From positions 1 to 64,000 of the forward strand of contig CAMAUX010000009.1 of assembly GCA_945861435.1 (NCBI GenBank): a DNA stretch of 64,000 nucleotides, read 5' to 3'. A model generated the notes under the pieces. It made no database searches. It was given only the letters and a program-made list of their open reading frames with translations, and was not told the origin of the DNA. Position numbers and translations under genes: made by a program. Below, piece by piece: positions 13,252 through 22,681 of this stretch. Position 1 is the first letter of the stretch, and each line of letters opens with the position of its first letter. Source of the DNA: Chthoniobacter flavus. Lineage in GTDB: Bacteria > Verrucomicrobiota > Verrucomicrobiia > Chthoniobacterales > Chthoniobacteraceae.

Positions 13252-14181
13252 ATGAACCGTGCTTTTGTCCTCGGCGCCGGACTGGGCACACGCCTGCGCA
13301 GCCTCACCCAGCGCCTCCCCAAGCCGCTCATCCCGGTCGCCAACCGGCCACTCATCGCCTACGCGTTCGACCACCTCCACGACGCCGGCATCCGCAGCTT
13401 CGTCGTCAACACCCACTGGCTCGCAGACCGCTATCCCACTGCTTTCCCGGACGGGTCCCACCGCGGTTGCCCGATCGCCTTCCGCCATGAACACCCGGAA
13501 GTCCTCGAAACCGCGGGCGGCCTCAAGCACGCCGAGGACCTCCTCCATGGCGAACCCTTCATCGTCTACAACGGCGACATCCTCACCGATCTCCCGCTCG
13601 CCCCAGCCATCGCCCACCACCAACAAACCGGCAACGAAGTCACCCTCGTCCTCCGCTCCAAGGACGGCCCGCTCCAGATCGCCTTCGACCAAACCTCAGG
13701 ACGCATCCGCGACATCGGCAGCCGCATCCACCCCGCCACCCAAGGCGCCTTCCTCTTCACCGGCATCTACCTCGTCGAACCCCGCTTCCTCCAGCGCATC
13801 CCGGCAGGACAGAAAATCAGCGTCATCCCCTTCTTCATCGAAATGATCCGCTCCGGCGCAGCGCTCGGCGGCATCGTCCTTGATGAAGGCTCTTGGTGGG
13901 ATCTCGGCACCCGCGACCAATACCTCGCAGTCCATCAGCACCGCGCAGCCACAAGCACAACCGCGGGCCCGTGGATCGATCCCACCGCCCAGATCCATCC
14001 CTCCGCACGCATCAGCACTGCCTCCGCCGTCGGCGCACACGCGGTCATCGGTGCAAACGTCCTCCTCCAAGACTCCCTCGTCTGGCCCGGATCCCGCATC
14101 GCATCCGACTCCATCCTCCACCGCTGCATCGTCACGGGCACCGCCCCGGTCGAGGGAACCCACAAGGACGCCGATCTCTGA
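13252..14181 (+). CDS. murU: Nucleotidyltransferase, MurU-like sugar-1-phosphate uridylyltransferase
   Basis: A 309-residue NDP-sugar pyrophosphorylase. The signature GAGLGTRLRSLTQRLPKPL is at residues 8-26, the metal-binding VYNGDIL near 105, and the C-terminal 60 residues form a short left-handed beta-helix (TAQIHPSARISTASAVGAHAV). The adjacent phosphotransferase (19 bases downstream) strongly suggests the MurU-AmgK pathway, in which MurNAc-1-phosphate is converted to UDP-MurNAc, recycling cell wall without de novo MurA/MurB. Substrate identity is inferred from context; a mannose- or glucose-1-phosphate transferase is the alternative. The beta-helix tail is longer than in the Pseudomonas enzyme. 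Confidence 0.7.
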   Translation: MNRAFVLGAGLGTRLRSLTQRLPKPLIPVANRPLIAYAFDHLHDAGIRSFVVNTHWLADRYPTAFPDGSHRGCPIAFRHEHPEVLETAGGLKHAEDLLHGEPFIVYNGDILTDLPLAPAIAHHQQTGNEVTLVLRSKDGPLQIAFDQTSGRIRDIGSRIHPATQGAFLFTGIYLVEPRFLQRIPAGQKISVIPFFIEMIRSGAALGGIVLDEGSWWDLGTRDQYLAVHQHRAATSTTAGPWIDPTAQIHPSARISTASAVGAHAVIGANVLLQDSLVWPGSRIASDSILHRCIVTGTAPVEGTHKDADL

Positions 14182-14199
14182 ACCCACAGCGCCCCCCGC

Positions 14200-15207
14200 A
14201 TGCACGACCTCATCCACGAATCCGTCCTCCGTTTCCCAGAACTCGAAGGACGCCCGCTCAAACTCGAGCCCCTCGAAAAGGGCGGCTCTGACAGGTTCTT
14301 CTTCCGCCTTTCCGGGCAGGATGCGCCCTCCTTCATCGTCGCCAAATACGGCACGCAGCGGGAGGAGAACCGGCACTACGTCGACATCGCCACCTTCCTC
14401 GCAGACGTCGGCGTCCGCGTCCCCGCCATCCATCTCCACGACGACCAAGCCTGCCTCATCTGGATGGAAGACCTCGGCGAACGCGACCTCTGGAGCTACC
14501 GCAACGAACCGTGGCCCGTCCGCCGCGCCCTGTACCAGAGCGCCTTCGACCAACTCGCCCTCCTCCACTGCAAAGCCCACAAAGCCTACGAGACCCGGCT
14601 CGCTCACAACCCAGAGGACCCGCACCTCCCGCGCCTCCAGTCCGCTTTCACCGAGGAACTCTACCTCTGGGAACAAAACTACTTCCTCGAAAACTGCCTC
14701 GGCCGCGTCTTCCACATCGACTCAGTGGAACTCGCCCCCCTCCAGCCGCGCCTCCACGCCATCGCCGCTGAACTCGCCGCACTCCCCCGCCTCTTCGTCC
14801 ACCGCGATTTCCAATCCCAGAACATCATCATCCGCGACAACCACGCCTGCCTCATCGACTTCCAAGGCATGCGCTACGGACTCGCTCAGTACGACCTCGC
14901 CTCCGTCCTCTTCGATCCCTACGTCACCCTCTCCGACTCCGAACGCGACGATCTTCTCGCCTATTACTGCACACAAGCCCGTTCGCACGGCGCCGAGATC
15001 CCAGCCCACTTCCAGCACACCCTCCAACTCTGCGCCATGCAGCGCCTCATGCAGGCCCTCGGCGCCTACGGTTTCCTCGGACTCGTAAGGGAACGCCGCC
15101 ATTTCCTCGACCACATCCCACCCGCACTCGCCAACCTCCGCGCCGTGGCCGCACAGATCGACGATCTCGCCCCGCTCGCATCCCTCCTCCAGCGCCTCAA
15201 GGCCTGA
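14200..15207 (+). CDS. amgK: Sugar kinase of the aminoglycoside phosphotransferase fold, AmgK-like
   Basis: A 335-residue kinase with the phosphotransferase catalytic signature HRDFQSQNI and metal-binding IDFQGMRYGLAQYDLASVL near residues 205-235. The nucleotide-binding N-lobe opens with LEKGGSDRFFFR. AmgK phosphorylates the anomeric C1 of N-acetylmuramic acid and GlcNAc. Its place directly behind a MurU-like uridylyltransferase supports that role here and makes antibiotic phosphorylation unlikely. Length agrees with AmgK (about 340). It ends the plus-strand block; the next gene is convergent. Confidence 0.7.
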   Translation: MHDLIHESVLRFPELEGRPLKLEPLEKGGSDRFFFRLSGQDAPSFIVAKYGTQREENRHYVDIATFLADVGVRVPAIHLHDDQACLIWMEDLGERDLWSYRNEPWPVRRALYQSAFDQLALLHCKAHKAYETRLAHNPEDPHLPRLQSAFTEELYLWEQNYFLENCLGRVFHIDSVELAPLQPRLHAIAAELAALPRLFVHRDFQSQNIIIRDNHACLIDFQGMRYGLAQYDLASVLFDPYVTLSDSERDDLLAYYCTQARSHGAEIPAHFQHTLQLCAMQRLMQALGAYGFLGLVRERRHFLDHIPPALANLRAVAAQIDDLAPLASLLQRLKA

Positions 15208-15290
15208 CCCCAACCGATCCTCCGATCCCGCCGGGCTCGGAAATCTCGCACGCGACCCCGTCCCCGCCGTCCCGCGCGATCCACTCGCGA

Positions 15291-16526
15291 TCAGCCCTGC
15301 CGCACCGCGCGTCGGAGCGTCAGCCGCGCAATCTCCGCAGGCGCCGCCGTGCGCACGGGAAACCAGTTCCCCACCCCGTTCGACACCACCAGCGCACGGC
15401 CTCCGCTCCGATATAGGCCGGACCAGTACCGGAACATCACCGGCCCGCATCCGAGCCCCTCGCTCAACATCAACTGCCCGCCGTGCGTGTGACCCGCAAG
15501 TGTCAGCGGCACATCCCCGGCGTGATCAAACGCATGCGGATGATGCGCCATCAGGATCGGATACGCACCCGCACGCCGCTGCTCCATCAACCTCCCCACC
15601 GCCGCCTCCATCCCCATCCGCCCGCCACCGTGCGTGCCGCCCGCACCACGCATCCCATCACTCGCCCATCCCATCCCCAGCAGATCCACCGCGCATCCAC
15701 GCACCTGCACCGCCGCCGCCTCGTTCACCAACAACGGCACCACCCGCGACGTCTCCCGCCGGAACCCGGCTGGATCCACAAACAGATCGTGATTGCCCTC
15801 CACCGCAAAAACACCGCTACGCGCGCGAAGGGCCTTCAACAACTCCAGGCCCGGCGGCAGATCCGCCATCGAGTAATTGATCAGGTCTCCCGTGAACAAC
15901 ACCAGATCCGCCTCCAGCCGGTTCGTCTCCTCCACGATCCGCTCCAGCACTGCCCCGCGCGTGAACCGCCCCACGTGCACATCGCTCACATGCGCAATCG
16001 TCGCCCCCTCCAACGCCTCCGGCAACCCCGGCAAACGCACCTCCAACTCCCGAATCCTGAACCCCTCCATCTGCGCCATCCCCGCCCCCGTAGCGCCCAC
16101 CGCGAAAAGGGCCGGCGTCGCCCCGGCAGCAGCCTGCAGAAAGCCACGCCGACTCATCCCGTCGCCAGAGGGCGCGGGCTCCAAAGCCCCCTTCGATGCG
16201 GCACCCCCACCGACGCGACGCACCACCCAGCGCGCGCCCGATCCAAGCGCCGCACACAACCACCCCACCAGCACCAGGGGCAGCACCAGCAAGTGCCACA
16301 CGTAAACATAAGCCGACACGGCCCGCGGCAGCACCTCCTCCGCAAACCATCCCATCCGCGAACCAATCAACGCCGCCAACCCCGCGCATGCCGCCAACAT
16401 CACCACCGCATGCAGCGCACGCCAAGGCCGCAGCCGCCGTTCACCCGCGAGCCAACGGTCCACACGCCACCACCACGCCGCATCGCCAATAATCAGCGCA
16501 CCAAGGATGATCGCGAAAACACTCAC
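15291..16526 (-). CDS. Membrane-anchored metallophosphoesterase
   Basis: A 411-residue protein. I prefer the GTG at 16526, which has GGGAGGG nine bases upstream; the open frame reaches a TTG at 16562. Three or so N-terminal transmembrane helices (residues 1-100) are followed by a linker with a twin-arginine-like SRRGFLQAAAG, then a calcineurin-like phosphoesterase domain (residues 150-405) with the metal ligands HVSDVHVGRF, FTGDLIN, EGNHDLF and LAGHTHGGQL. This is the YkuE-like group that cleaves phosphodiester or phosphomonoester bonds, possibly UDP-sugars or lipids at the membrane. It is last in a minus-strand row with the DUF6799 and DUF1501 genes. Confidence 0.82.
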   Translation of the reverse strand: MSVFAIILGALIIGDAAWWWRVDRWLAGERRLRPWRALHAVVMLAACAGLAALIGSRMGWFAEEVLPRAVSAYVYVWHLLVLPLVLVGWLCAALGSGARWVVRRVGGGAASKGALEPAPSGDGMSRRGFLQAAAGATPALFAVGATGAGMAQMEGFRIRELEVRLPGLPEALEGATIAHVSDVHVGRFTRGAVLERIVEETNRLEADLVLFTGDLINYSMADLPPGLELLKALRARSGVFAVEGNHDLFVDPAGFRRETSRVVPLLVNEAAAVQVRGCAVDLLGMGWASDGMRGAGGTHGGGRMGMEAAVGRLMEQRRAGAYPILMAHHPHAFDHAGDVPLTLAGHTHGGQLMLSEGLGCGPVMFRYWSGLYRSGGRALVVSNGVGNWFPVRTAAPAEIARLTLRRAVRQG

Positions 16527-16588
16527 GTCCGCGACCCTCCCTCTTTGGGCGCACGCGCGCAAGAGCGCGGGCGCAAACCGCCACCGCG

Positions 16589-17044
16589 CTACTCCTCCGG
16601 CGGCGGCGTGATCAGCCCCCCCGGACGCCGTCCAACCACCTGCCGCTCGTTCAACCGTTCAGGCATCGCAATATTCCGGGGCGCCTCCTGCAAACGCCCG
16701 CCCATCGTCACCATCTGGTTTTCGCGCAACCTCAGCACCCGCCCGTCGCGCAATTGCACACTGCCATCGCTCTCCACGCTGAGCCCCTCCGCGAACCGTT
16801 GTGCCCCGGCCAACTCTGTTGCACGCCCCTCCTTCACGTACACGAGACGTCCCCTCACACGCGCAATCCCATCCGGCATGCTGCCCGCCCCTTGAAGCAT
16901 CATCCACACAAGAACGACTCCTGCGTCTCCAGACGGGCTCCGCCCAGCCCTATCCCATGCCCATGCCCCAGCTCGCGATTGCGCGAACAGCCCGGATCCC
17001 GTCACCAAACACAGCCCTGCGGCGAAAAATGAGATGCGTTTCAT
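16589..17044 (-). CDS. Exported DUF6799-like small protein
   Basis: A 151-residue protein with a signal peptide (MKRISFFAAGLCLVTGSGLFAQ). The start is placed at 17044 because the signal begins there; the frame continues 63 codons upstream into the DUF1501 gap without protein-like sequence. The core (residues 55-115) has a paired-strand pattern of the type GRLVYVKEGRATELAG and DGRVLRLRENQMVTMGG, which I associate with DUF6799. The function is unknown. It sits 59 bases after the DUF1501 gene and 62 before the phosphoesterase, all on the minus strand. Confidence 0.6.
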   Translation of the reverse strand: MKRISFFAAGLCLVTGSGLFAQSRAGAWAWDRAGRSPSGDAGVVLVWMMLQGAGSMPDGIARVRGRLVYVKEGRATELAGAQRFAEGLSVESDGSVQLRDGRVLRLRENQMVTMGGRLQEAPRNIAMPERLNERQVVGRRPGGLITPPPEE

Positions 17045-17103
17045 GCACCTCAGTTCGCCCCCTTCAGCCCCGCTGGTCTGGAGAGCACCGCCCGAACAGC
17101 CCC

Positions 17104-18534
17104 TCAGGCTGAGCGACTCGGAAGCAACTCCTCGATCGGATCCCCAAACGGCAGGATCGGCATCGGCCTCCCCTGATGATCCAGAAAACTCCGCGACGCA
17201 TCGATCCCCAGATGCTGGTACACCGTCGCCCACAGATCGTTCGGCGTCAGCGGACGCTCCACAGGATATTCCCCGCGGCTGTTCGTCGCCCCAATGATCT
17301 GCCCCGTCCGCATCCCCCCACCAGCCACAATCATGGACATCGCCTTCGCCCAGTGATCGCGCCCGGGCTGCATCACCTTGTTCGCCGTCCCCATCGCTGT
17401 GCTGATCTTCGGCGTCCGCCCAAACTCGCCCGTCACGATCAGCAGCGTCTTGCGATCCAGCCCCCGCTGATACAAGTCCTCGATCAACGCCGACACCGCC
17501 TGATCATAAGCAGGAAAGCGCCACCGCGCGTCGTTGAAGATGTTGCAGTTCACCGCGTGACTGTCCCAGTTGTACACACAGTCCGAGGGCTGCGGCTTTC
17601 CGGGGAACGGATTCTCCCACACCATCTCCACAAAACGGCAGCCCGCCTCCACAAGGCGCCTCGCCATCAGCCCGCGCTGCCCGTACGCGTGCATCCCGTA
17701 CCGCTCCCGCACACGCAGCGGCTCCTTCGAAAGGTCAAACGCATCGCGCACCTTCGCGCTCGTCAGCATCTGGTACGCGTTCTGGTTGAAGCTATCCATC
17801 GCCTCCAACACCCCGCTCTGATCAATCTCCCGCCGAAACTGGTCCAGCCCCTGCCTCAACGCCATCCGATCCTCCAACCGCGCCTCCATCTCCCGCGAAA
17901 TCCCGAGGTTCTGCACCTTGAACGCTTTGTCGCTCGGATCCCCACCCACGATGAACGGCGTGTTCGCACTCCCCAAATACGCCGGCCCGTTCGCAAACGT
18001 GTCGATCCCCGCACGCCCGCCATCCGCCCCAAACACCACCGGCGGCATCCCGTCCTTAAACCCGCCCTTCTCCGTGAGACACTTGAAGATGATGCTCGTC
18101 ACCGCCGGCGCATCATTCACCGTCCCCACAGGCGTCGCAGGAATCCGCCCCGTCAGGAACCGCTTGTGCCCGCCGCCATGGTCCGCAAAATCGTGACTCA
18201 CTGACCGGATGATGTTGAATCGGTCCGCCATCTTCGCCTGAAGCGGCAGCAACTCGCAGATCTCAATCCCAGGGACGTTCGTCTTGATCGGCTGGAAAAT
18301 GCCCCGGTACTCCAGCGGCGCCTCCGGCTTCATGTCGTACGTCTCCATGTGCGGAGGACCGCCCGGCAGCCAGATGAAAATCACCGAGGTGTCCGCAGAA
18401 ACCGACGCCTCTCCAGACGCCAGCGCCGCCTTCAACTTCAAGGAATCCGAGAGCGTCATCCCCAACATCGAAAGCCCCCCGAACTGCAGAAAACTGCGAC
18501 GCGAAATGGGGCCGGGACAGAAATTGGTCTTCAC
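17104..18534 (-). CDS. DUF1501 protein with twin-arginine signal
   Basis: A 476-residue exported protein with the N-terminal signature SRRSFLQFGGLSMLGMTLSD, a twin-arginine signal, then FIWLPGGPPHMETYDMKPEAP, which is diagnostic of DUF1501 (an alkaline-phosphatase/sulfatase-like fold). Family members are abundant in Planctomycetes and Verrucomicrobia and nearly always follow a DUF1549/DUF1553 cytochrome-like partner. No such partner is present here, so this is an orphan copy. The enzyme activity of the family has not been firmly established. Confidence 0.88.
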   Translation of the reverse strand: MKTNFCPGPISRRSFLQFGGLSMLGMTLSDSLKLKAALASGEASVSADTSVIFIWLPGGPPHMETYDMKPEAPLEYRGIFQPIKTNVPGIEICELLPLQAKMADRFNIIRSVSHDFADHGGGHKRFLTGRIPATPVGTVNDAPAVTSIIFKCLTEKGGFKDGMPPVVFGADGGRAGIDTFANGPAYLGSANTPFIVGGDPSDKAFKVQNLGISREMEARLEDRMALRQGLDQFRREIDQSGVLEAMDSFNQNAYQMLTSAKVRDAFDLSKEPLRVRERYGMHAYGQRGLMARRLVEAGCRFVEMVWENPFPGKPQPSDCVYNWDSHAVNCNIFNDARWRFPAYDQAVSALIEDLYQRGLDRKTLLIVTGEFGRTPKISTAMGTANKVMQPGRDHWAKAMSMIVAGGGMRTGQIIGATNSRGEYPVERPLTPNDLWATVYQHLGIDASRSFLDHQGRPMPILPFGDPIEELLPSRSA

Positions 18535-18718
18535 GGGAAAAGGGGTGGCTGAGGGGGGTGGCTGAGGGGCGGTTCAACCCCCTATCAGATCAACCACCCG
18601 CCGCGCGAAACATTTGGTCCAAAGTGAGCACCCAGATCGCCTGCCCATCGCCGTGTGCAAGCAGTGCCTGGAGGGCACTCCGATTGACGTCCCGATCGAG
18701 CGCCACCCCGTACGCCGC

Positions 18719-18984
18719 ATGGAAACCGTCACGGTCTCGCCAAAGCTCCAAGTCATCATCCCTCAGAAAATCCGCGACGCCATCGGCCTCCGCGACGGAG
18801 ATAAAATCAAAGTCGTCGCTTTCCGCAACCGCATCGAGCTCCCCCCCTGCGCGCCATCCGCACTTTGCGAGGTTACCTCAAAGGCATCGACACCTCCCTG
18901 AAGCGCGATGAAGCCCGCCTGCGAACGTGGTGGGCGGAGTTCACCAACGCGGAGCGCGTCTCCCTTTGGGGCGAACCTCAATGA
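18719..18984 (+). pseudogene. AbrB/MazE-type antitoxin, frameshifted in a C7 run
   Basis: The first half reads METVTVSPKLQVIIPQKIRD followed by an AIGLRDGDKIKV segment, a textbook SpoVT/AbrB DNA-binding fold of a type II antitoxin. At a run of seven C (18841-18847) the frame shifts. One base later the +1 frame continues RAIRTLRGYLKGIDTSLKRD and ends WGEPQ at a TGA (18982-18984), which is the usual C-terminal toxin-binding tail. Adding one C would restore a complete protein of about 88 residues. No PIN toxin follows. This may be real decay, phase variation or a sequencing error. Confidence 0.75.
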
Positions 18985-19060
18985 GGAGTGACCCAAGTAC
19001 CCTGCGCCCAAAACATCGAAACGCTCAGAGCGCCCATCCATCCGCCAGTCTGCGCCGGGT

Positions 19061-22000
19061 TCATCGGACTCCGCCTGCATCCCCGCCCTCCACCACACTG
19101 ACATCGCGGAACCGCAGCGGCGTGCGCACCTTCACCATCTTCGTCAGATCCAAGGACTGCCGGTGCGTGATCACATAAATCCCCGTGAGCTTCAGCGGGT
19201 AATCGAGCCGCCCATCCCCCTTGCTCACCCATTGTCCCGCGCCGAAACCGGGCTCGACCTGGACCAATGGCGATTCGTTCGTCAGCGGGAACGTGATGAA
19301 ACACCAACCGTCGAAATCCAGCGCACTCAGATTACCCCAGTCGCCCCCATCATATCCGCCGGAGGACCGGAACCGCTCCCCCTTCGCATCCTCGATCTCC
19401 CACATGATCCGGCCCCAACTGCTGTCCCCGCGCACCCACATCCCAATGCTGTGGGGACGCCCCGGAATCGGCGCGGGCTCCTTCAATTTGAGCGCCGTGT
19501 ACTCGGCCACCACAGGCGGCAAATCCCCCTCCCGCTGCAGCGCCACCTCGATGCACGCACCCCGCTCTGCATCGTTCTCCTGACGCAGCGTGAACTTCCC
19601 GGGCACCCGCACCTTCGTGGTCAGCGGCGTGTCTTCCGGGGCCAGCTCCCAATCCGTGGCGCGATCCATGCGCGCCACCACCTGCGTGCCCGCCGGCGGT
19701 GACTGCAGCGGAAACCGGCGCGCCCCTGCAGTGATGGCCTTCACGGGCGCACGGCTCGTGAAGTAACTCACCGCACTCGATGCCGTCACCGCGAGGAGCC
19801 CGCCCTGCGATGCCTGCGCGCGCTGCCCTCCATAAAAACCCGTCAGCGTCAGCGCGCTGTCCGCGGTTAGCTCCACCTGCAGCTCGCAATCGCCGCGCTC
19901 CGTCCACACCGCATACACCCACTCACTGCCGCGCTTGAACTCCAGCGCGTGCACGCCCGAGGAACCGGTGTCGAACTGTCGCGCGAGCGTCACGCTATCC
20001 AGCGCCTTCGTGAGCGTGGCCAGCGCCACGTAAGCAGGCTTCGGATAATGCAGCGGACTCCGCTCACACAAACCGGACGCACCCCACAGCGCGTCGTAAT
20101 ACGCATTGCCCACATCCTCAAGCCCGGCCGGCGACACGGTCGGAAACCGATGCGCGAGACCGATCATCATATCCCGCGCATACCACTCGGCCACGCGCTG
20201 CCGCCCAAGGTCGCGCTCCGCACGCGAGGTGAACTCAAAGCAGCCCGCCAGCGGAATGTCGTAGCCCAGCCTGCGCGCCGTCTCATCCATCAACCAAATG
20301 CCACCGGTCGTGTGCGGCGTCAGCTTCTCGGGCGCGATGGTCTGCCCAGTCGCCTCGTTCCCCAGATAATCCACCAACTCCCGAGGAAAACCGCGCCGCA
20401 GCAGCACCGCGATCATCCCAAGGGATCCGCCCGAATTTCCCGCCATGATCTTCAACTGCGGAAACTTCGCGCGCAGGAACTTCGCGGCGCGCAACCCGAG
20501 CTCGTACAGCTCGTCCTCCCGTTTGCCCAGCGCTTCATCCTTCGCCACATACTTCTCGCCGTACAACTCCGGCGGATACGCGCCCGGATCGTAGCTCTCG
20601 TGAAACAGATCCACGAACTGGCAGTGCGGAAAACGCTTCAACATCTCCGTGATCCCCTTCTCCGCACGCGCCTCCGCGCCAGGCCAGTCCTGAAGATCCG
20701 CGAGACGAAACTGCCATTTTACCTGATTGAGCGACACCATCCACGGCGCCAGCTCGGCCTCCGAATCCTGCGTCCATCCGAAGGTCGAGCGCCGCATCCC
20801 CGCCTTGTGCAGCAGCGGCCCGGCCACCGCCGCCTCGCGCGTGCTGTAATGCACCCCGTTGAACCACCACGTCCCGTACGGCGACTCGTACCCCGCCGTG
20901 CGCGTGTCCCGCCCCAGCAGCGCAAACGCTGCGTCGTGCTTCATCAACACCCCGCCCCGCCCGTCCTCCACCCGGATCCGCAGCCCGTACCAGCCCGGTT
21001 CAGGCATCGTCAGTGGCAGCACCACATCCGCCTCTGCTCCCGGCGCATCCAGCGTCACAGCCTTCTCCCGGCTCGCGAGCACCCTCCCCTCGACATCCAC
21101 AACATCCCACCGCAGCACACACCCCGTCCGCTGCACCGCGCGCAGATTCACCGTGGTCTCCGGCTTCTCGTCGTTGTGGAAGATGTTCCCAGGCTGCGAC
21201 TGCTTGAAACGCAGCTCCACAGGCGACTTCTCCAGCGTCGCTCCGAACACATGCACCGCGCTCGTCGAGCCAGCCACCGGCATCCGACGCCGGTCGATCT
21301 GCACCTCCAACCGCCCCATCTTCCCAAGAAATTCAAAGTCCAGATACGGCCCGATCTTCATCGCCGCATACGGATCCTTCGTGTCCGCGATCAGGTCGGC
21401 GATCTCACCCACCTTCAAATCCACGCGCACGAGATACAGCGGCACCTCAATTCGCCCCTTGTCCGCAGTCGGATACTCCACCGTGCCCACACGCGCGACG
21501 CCCTCCCCGAGCGCCTCCCCGCCGCGCGGAAGCGTCAGCGTCGTGTCCGCAATCGCACCACCGCGCCCCTGAGTCCCGAACCGTGTCAGCCGCGTGGTCA
21601 GCACCGCCTCTTTTCCCAGATCCGCTTCCACCGCACAAAGCACCCATGCCCGGTGATAAAACGCCTGCGGCACCGAGAAGTGGAGCGACTCCCGCATTCC
21701 ATCCAGCGACGTGCGCGAGGTGAACTCATTGGTCTCCAACGCGCGCGGCCCCTGCATCATCCTCGCAGCGCCCACATCCGCATTGCCCGCTCCATCCACC
21801 ACGATCATCGGCGATCCGCCCACCTGCTGCATTCCCGGCTTCAACGACACAGTCGCCCCGCCCATCACGCCCATCACGCCCGGCCGCGCAATGCGGCGCA
21901 CATCCAGCGGCAGATACATCCCGGTGTCCACGCGCGTGAACGTCCGAACCCCGCGCACCGCACCGCCCTCCTCCATCTTGAACCGCACCTCCGTGAGCCG

Positions 22001-22522
22001 CCCACCGCCCTCCACCCTGCCGCTGTAACGCCCGTCCAGCCACAGTTCCGCGCCCGTGGCATCCGCGCGCAATTCCATCGGCACCCAGCACTGCGACGCC
22101 GCGGGCAGCGTCTCCCACTCCTTCGCCAAGTCGGCCTGCTGCGCCTCCGTGTACCGCACCAAGCGCGGTCGGCTGTGATATTCGCACCGCAGTCCCGCTC
22201 CCGTGAACTCGATCCATCCATCCGGCATCGGCACCGTCTCCGGCGTCTTCTTACCCTCCTTCTCCACCGTGCGTTTCAGCGCATCCGGCTTCACCACACC
22301 AAGCAGCGTCTGCATCTTCCCACCCGCAAACTGAAAGCCCACCGCCACCTTTCCCGCCGCGCCCACACGGAACTCCGCCTCCATGGTGTTGGCCTCTTTC
22401 AACGCGACCGCCTCCGCATCCAGCCTCGCCGCGACAAGAATCAGGAACGCCACCGGCAAGAAAAACCGGATCACGACACGGGGGATGACGGATGTCTGGG
22501 GAGACATGACAGGGGTGGTCAT
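19061..22522 (-). CDS. Very large secreted glycoside-hydrolase-like protein
   Basis: A 1153-residue protein with an N-terminal signal or anchor (VVIRFFLPVAFLILVAARLDA). Residues 30-530 look like successive beta-sandwich modules. Residues 535-870 look like a TIM barrel: GTWWFNGVHYSTREAA, WQFRLADLQDWPGAEARAEK, FVDLFHESYDPG and MAGNSGGSLGMIAVLLRRG. Glutamates in FHES (about 640) and YLGNEATG (about 721) are plausible acid/base and nucleophile of a clan A glycosidase. A C-terminal carbohydrate-binding-like sandwich (960-1140) follows. I do not recognise a named GH family. It is transcribed alone, divergent from the PEP-CTERM gene. Confidence 0.65.
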   Translation of the reverse strand: MTTPVMSPQTSVIPRVVIRFFLPVAFLILVAARLDAEAVALKEANTMEAEFRVGAAGKVAVGFQFAGGKMQTLLGVVKPDALKRTVEKEGKKTPETVPMPDGWIEFTGAGLRCEYHSRPRLVRYTEAQQADLAKEWETLPAASQCWVPMELRADATGAELWLDGRYSGRVEGGGRLTEVRFKMEEGGAVRGVRTFTRVDTGMYLPLDVRRIARPGVMGVMGGATVSLKPGMQQVGGSPMIVVDGAGNADVGAARMMQGPRALETNEFTSRTSLDGMRESLHFSVPQAFYHRAWVLCAVEADLGKEAVLTTRLTRFGTQGRGGAIADTTLTLPRGGEALGEGVARVGTVEYPTADKGRIEVPLYLVRVDLKVGEIADLIADTKDPYAAMKIGPYLDFEFLGKMGRLEVQIDRRRMPVAGSTSAVHVFGATLEKSPVELRFKQSQPGNIFHNDEKPETTVNLRAVQRTGCVLRWDVVDVEGRVLASREKAVTLDAPGAEADVVLPLTMPEPGWYGLRIRVEDGRGGVLMKHDAAFALLGRDTRTAGYESPYGTWWFNGVHYSTREAAVAGPLLHKAGMRRSTFGWTQDSEAELAPWMVSLNQVKWQFRLADLQDWPGAEARAEKGITEMLKRFPHCQFVDLFHESYDPGAYPPELYGEKYVAKDEALGKREDELYELGLRAAKFLRAKFPQLKIMAGNSGGSLGMIAVLLRRGFPRELVDYLGNEATGQTIAPEKLTPHTTGGIWLMDETARRLGYDIPLAGCFEFTSRAERDLGRQRVAEWYARDMMIGLAHRFPTVSPAGLEDVGNAYYDALWGASGLCERSPLHYPKPAYVALATLTKALDSVTLARQFDTGSSGVHALEFKRGSEWVYAVWTERGDCELQVELTADSALTLTGFYGGQRAQASQGGLLAVTASSAVSYFTSRAPVKAITAGARRFPLQSPPAGTQVVARMDRATDWELAPEDTPLTTKVRVPGKFTLRQENDAERGACIEVALQREGDLPPVVAEYTALKLKEPAPIPGRPHSIGMWVRGDSSWGRIMWEIEDAKGERFRSSGGYDGGDWGNLSALDFDGWCFITFPLTNESPLVQVEPGFGAGQWVSKGDGRLDYPLKLTGIYVITHRQSLDLTKMVKVRTPLRFRDVSVVEGGDAGGVR

Positions 22523-22681
22523 GCCTCCCCCTTAATCCGAACCACTGCGATTAAGCAGGCGAAAAACTCCACGCTTGAGCACTCAAACACCCGCATGGCG
22601 GAAACGCGTTGAAAGGGGACCACGCACTGAGTCGGCCCGGAGGGTTGCACGCAGCAGCATCGGAGCCCCGTACCTGATTGC

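Noticed and set aside
16196-16492. Proline/threonine-rich plus-strand frame opposite the phosphoesterase
   Set aside because: Shadow frame; no start context or homology.
18574-18720. Minus-strand coding-like text upstream of the AbrB remnant
   Set aside because: About 45 residues in one frame could be the end of a lost gene, but no motif or start supports it.
19949-22612. 887-codon plus-strand frame opposite the large secreted protein
   Set aside because: Arginine/histidine/proline-rich with no domains; the minus-strand frame has a signal peptide and fold-like sequence.
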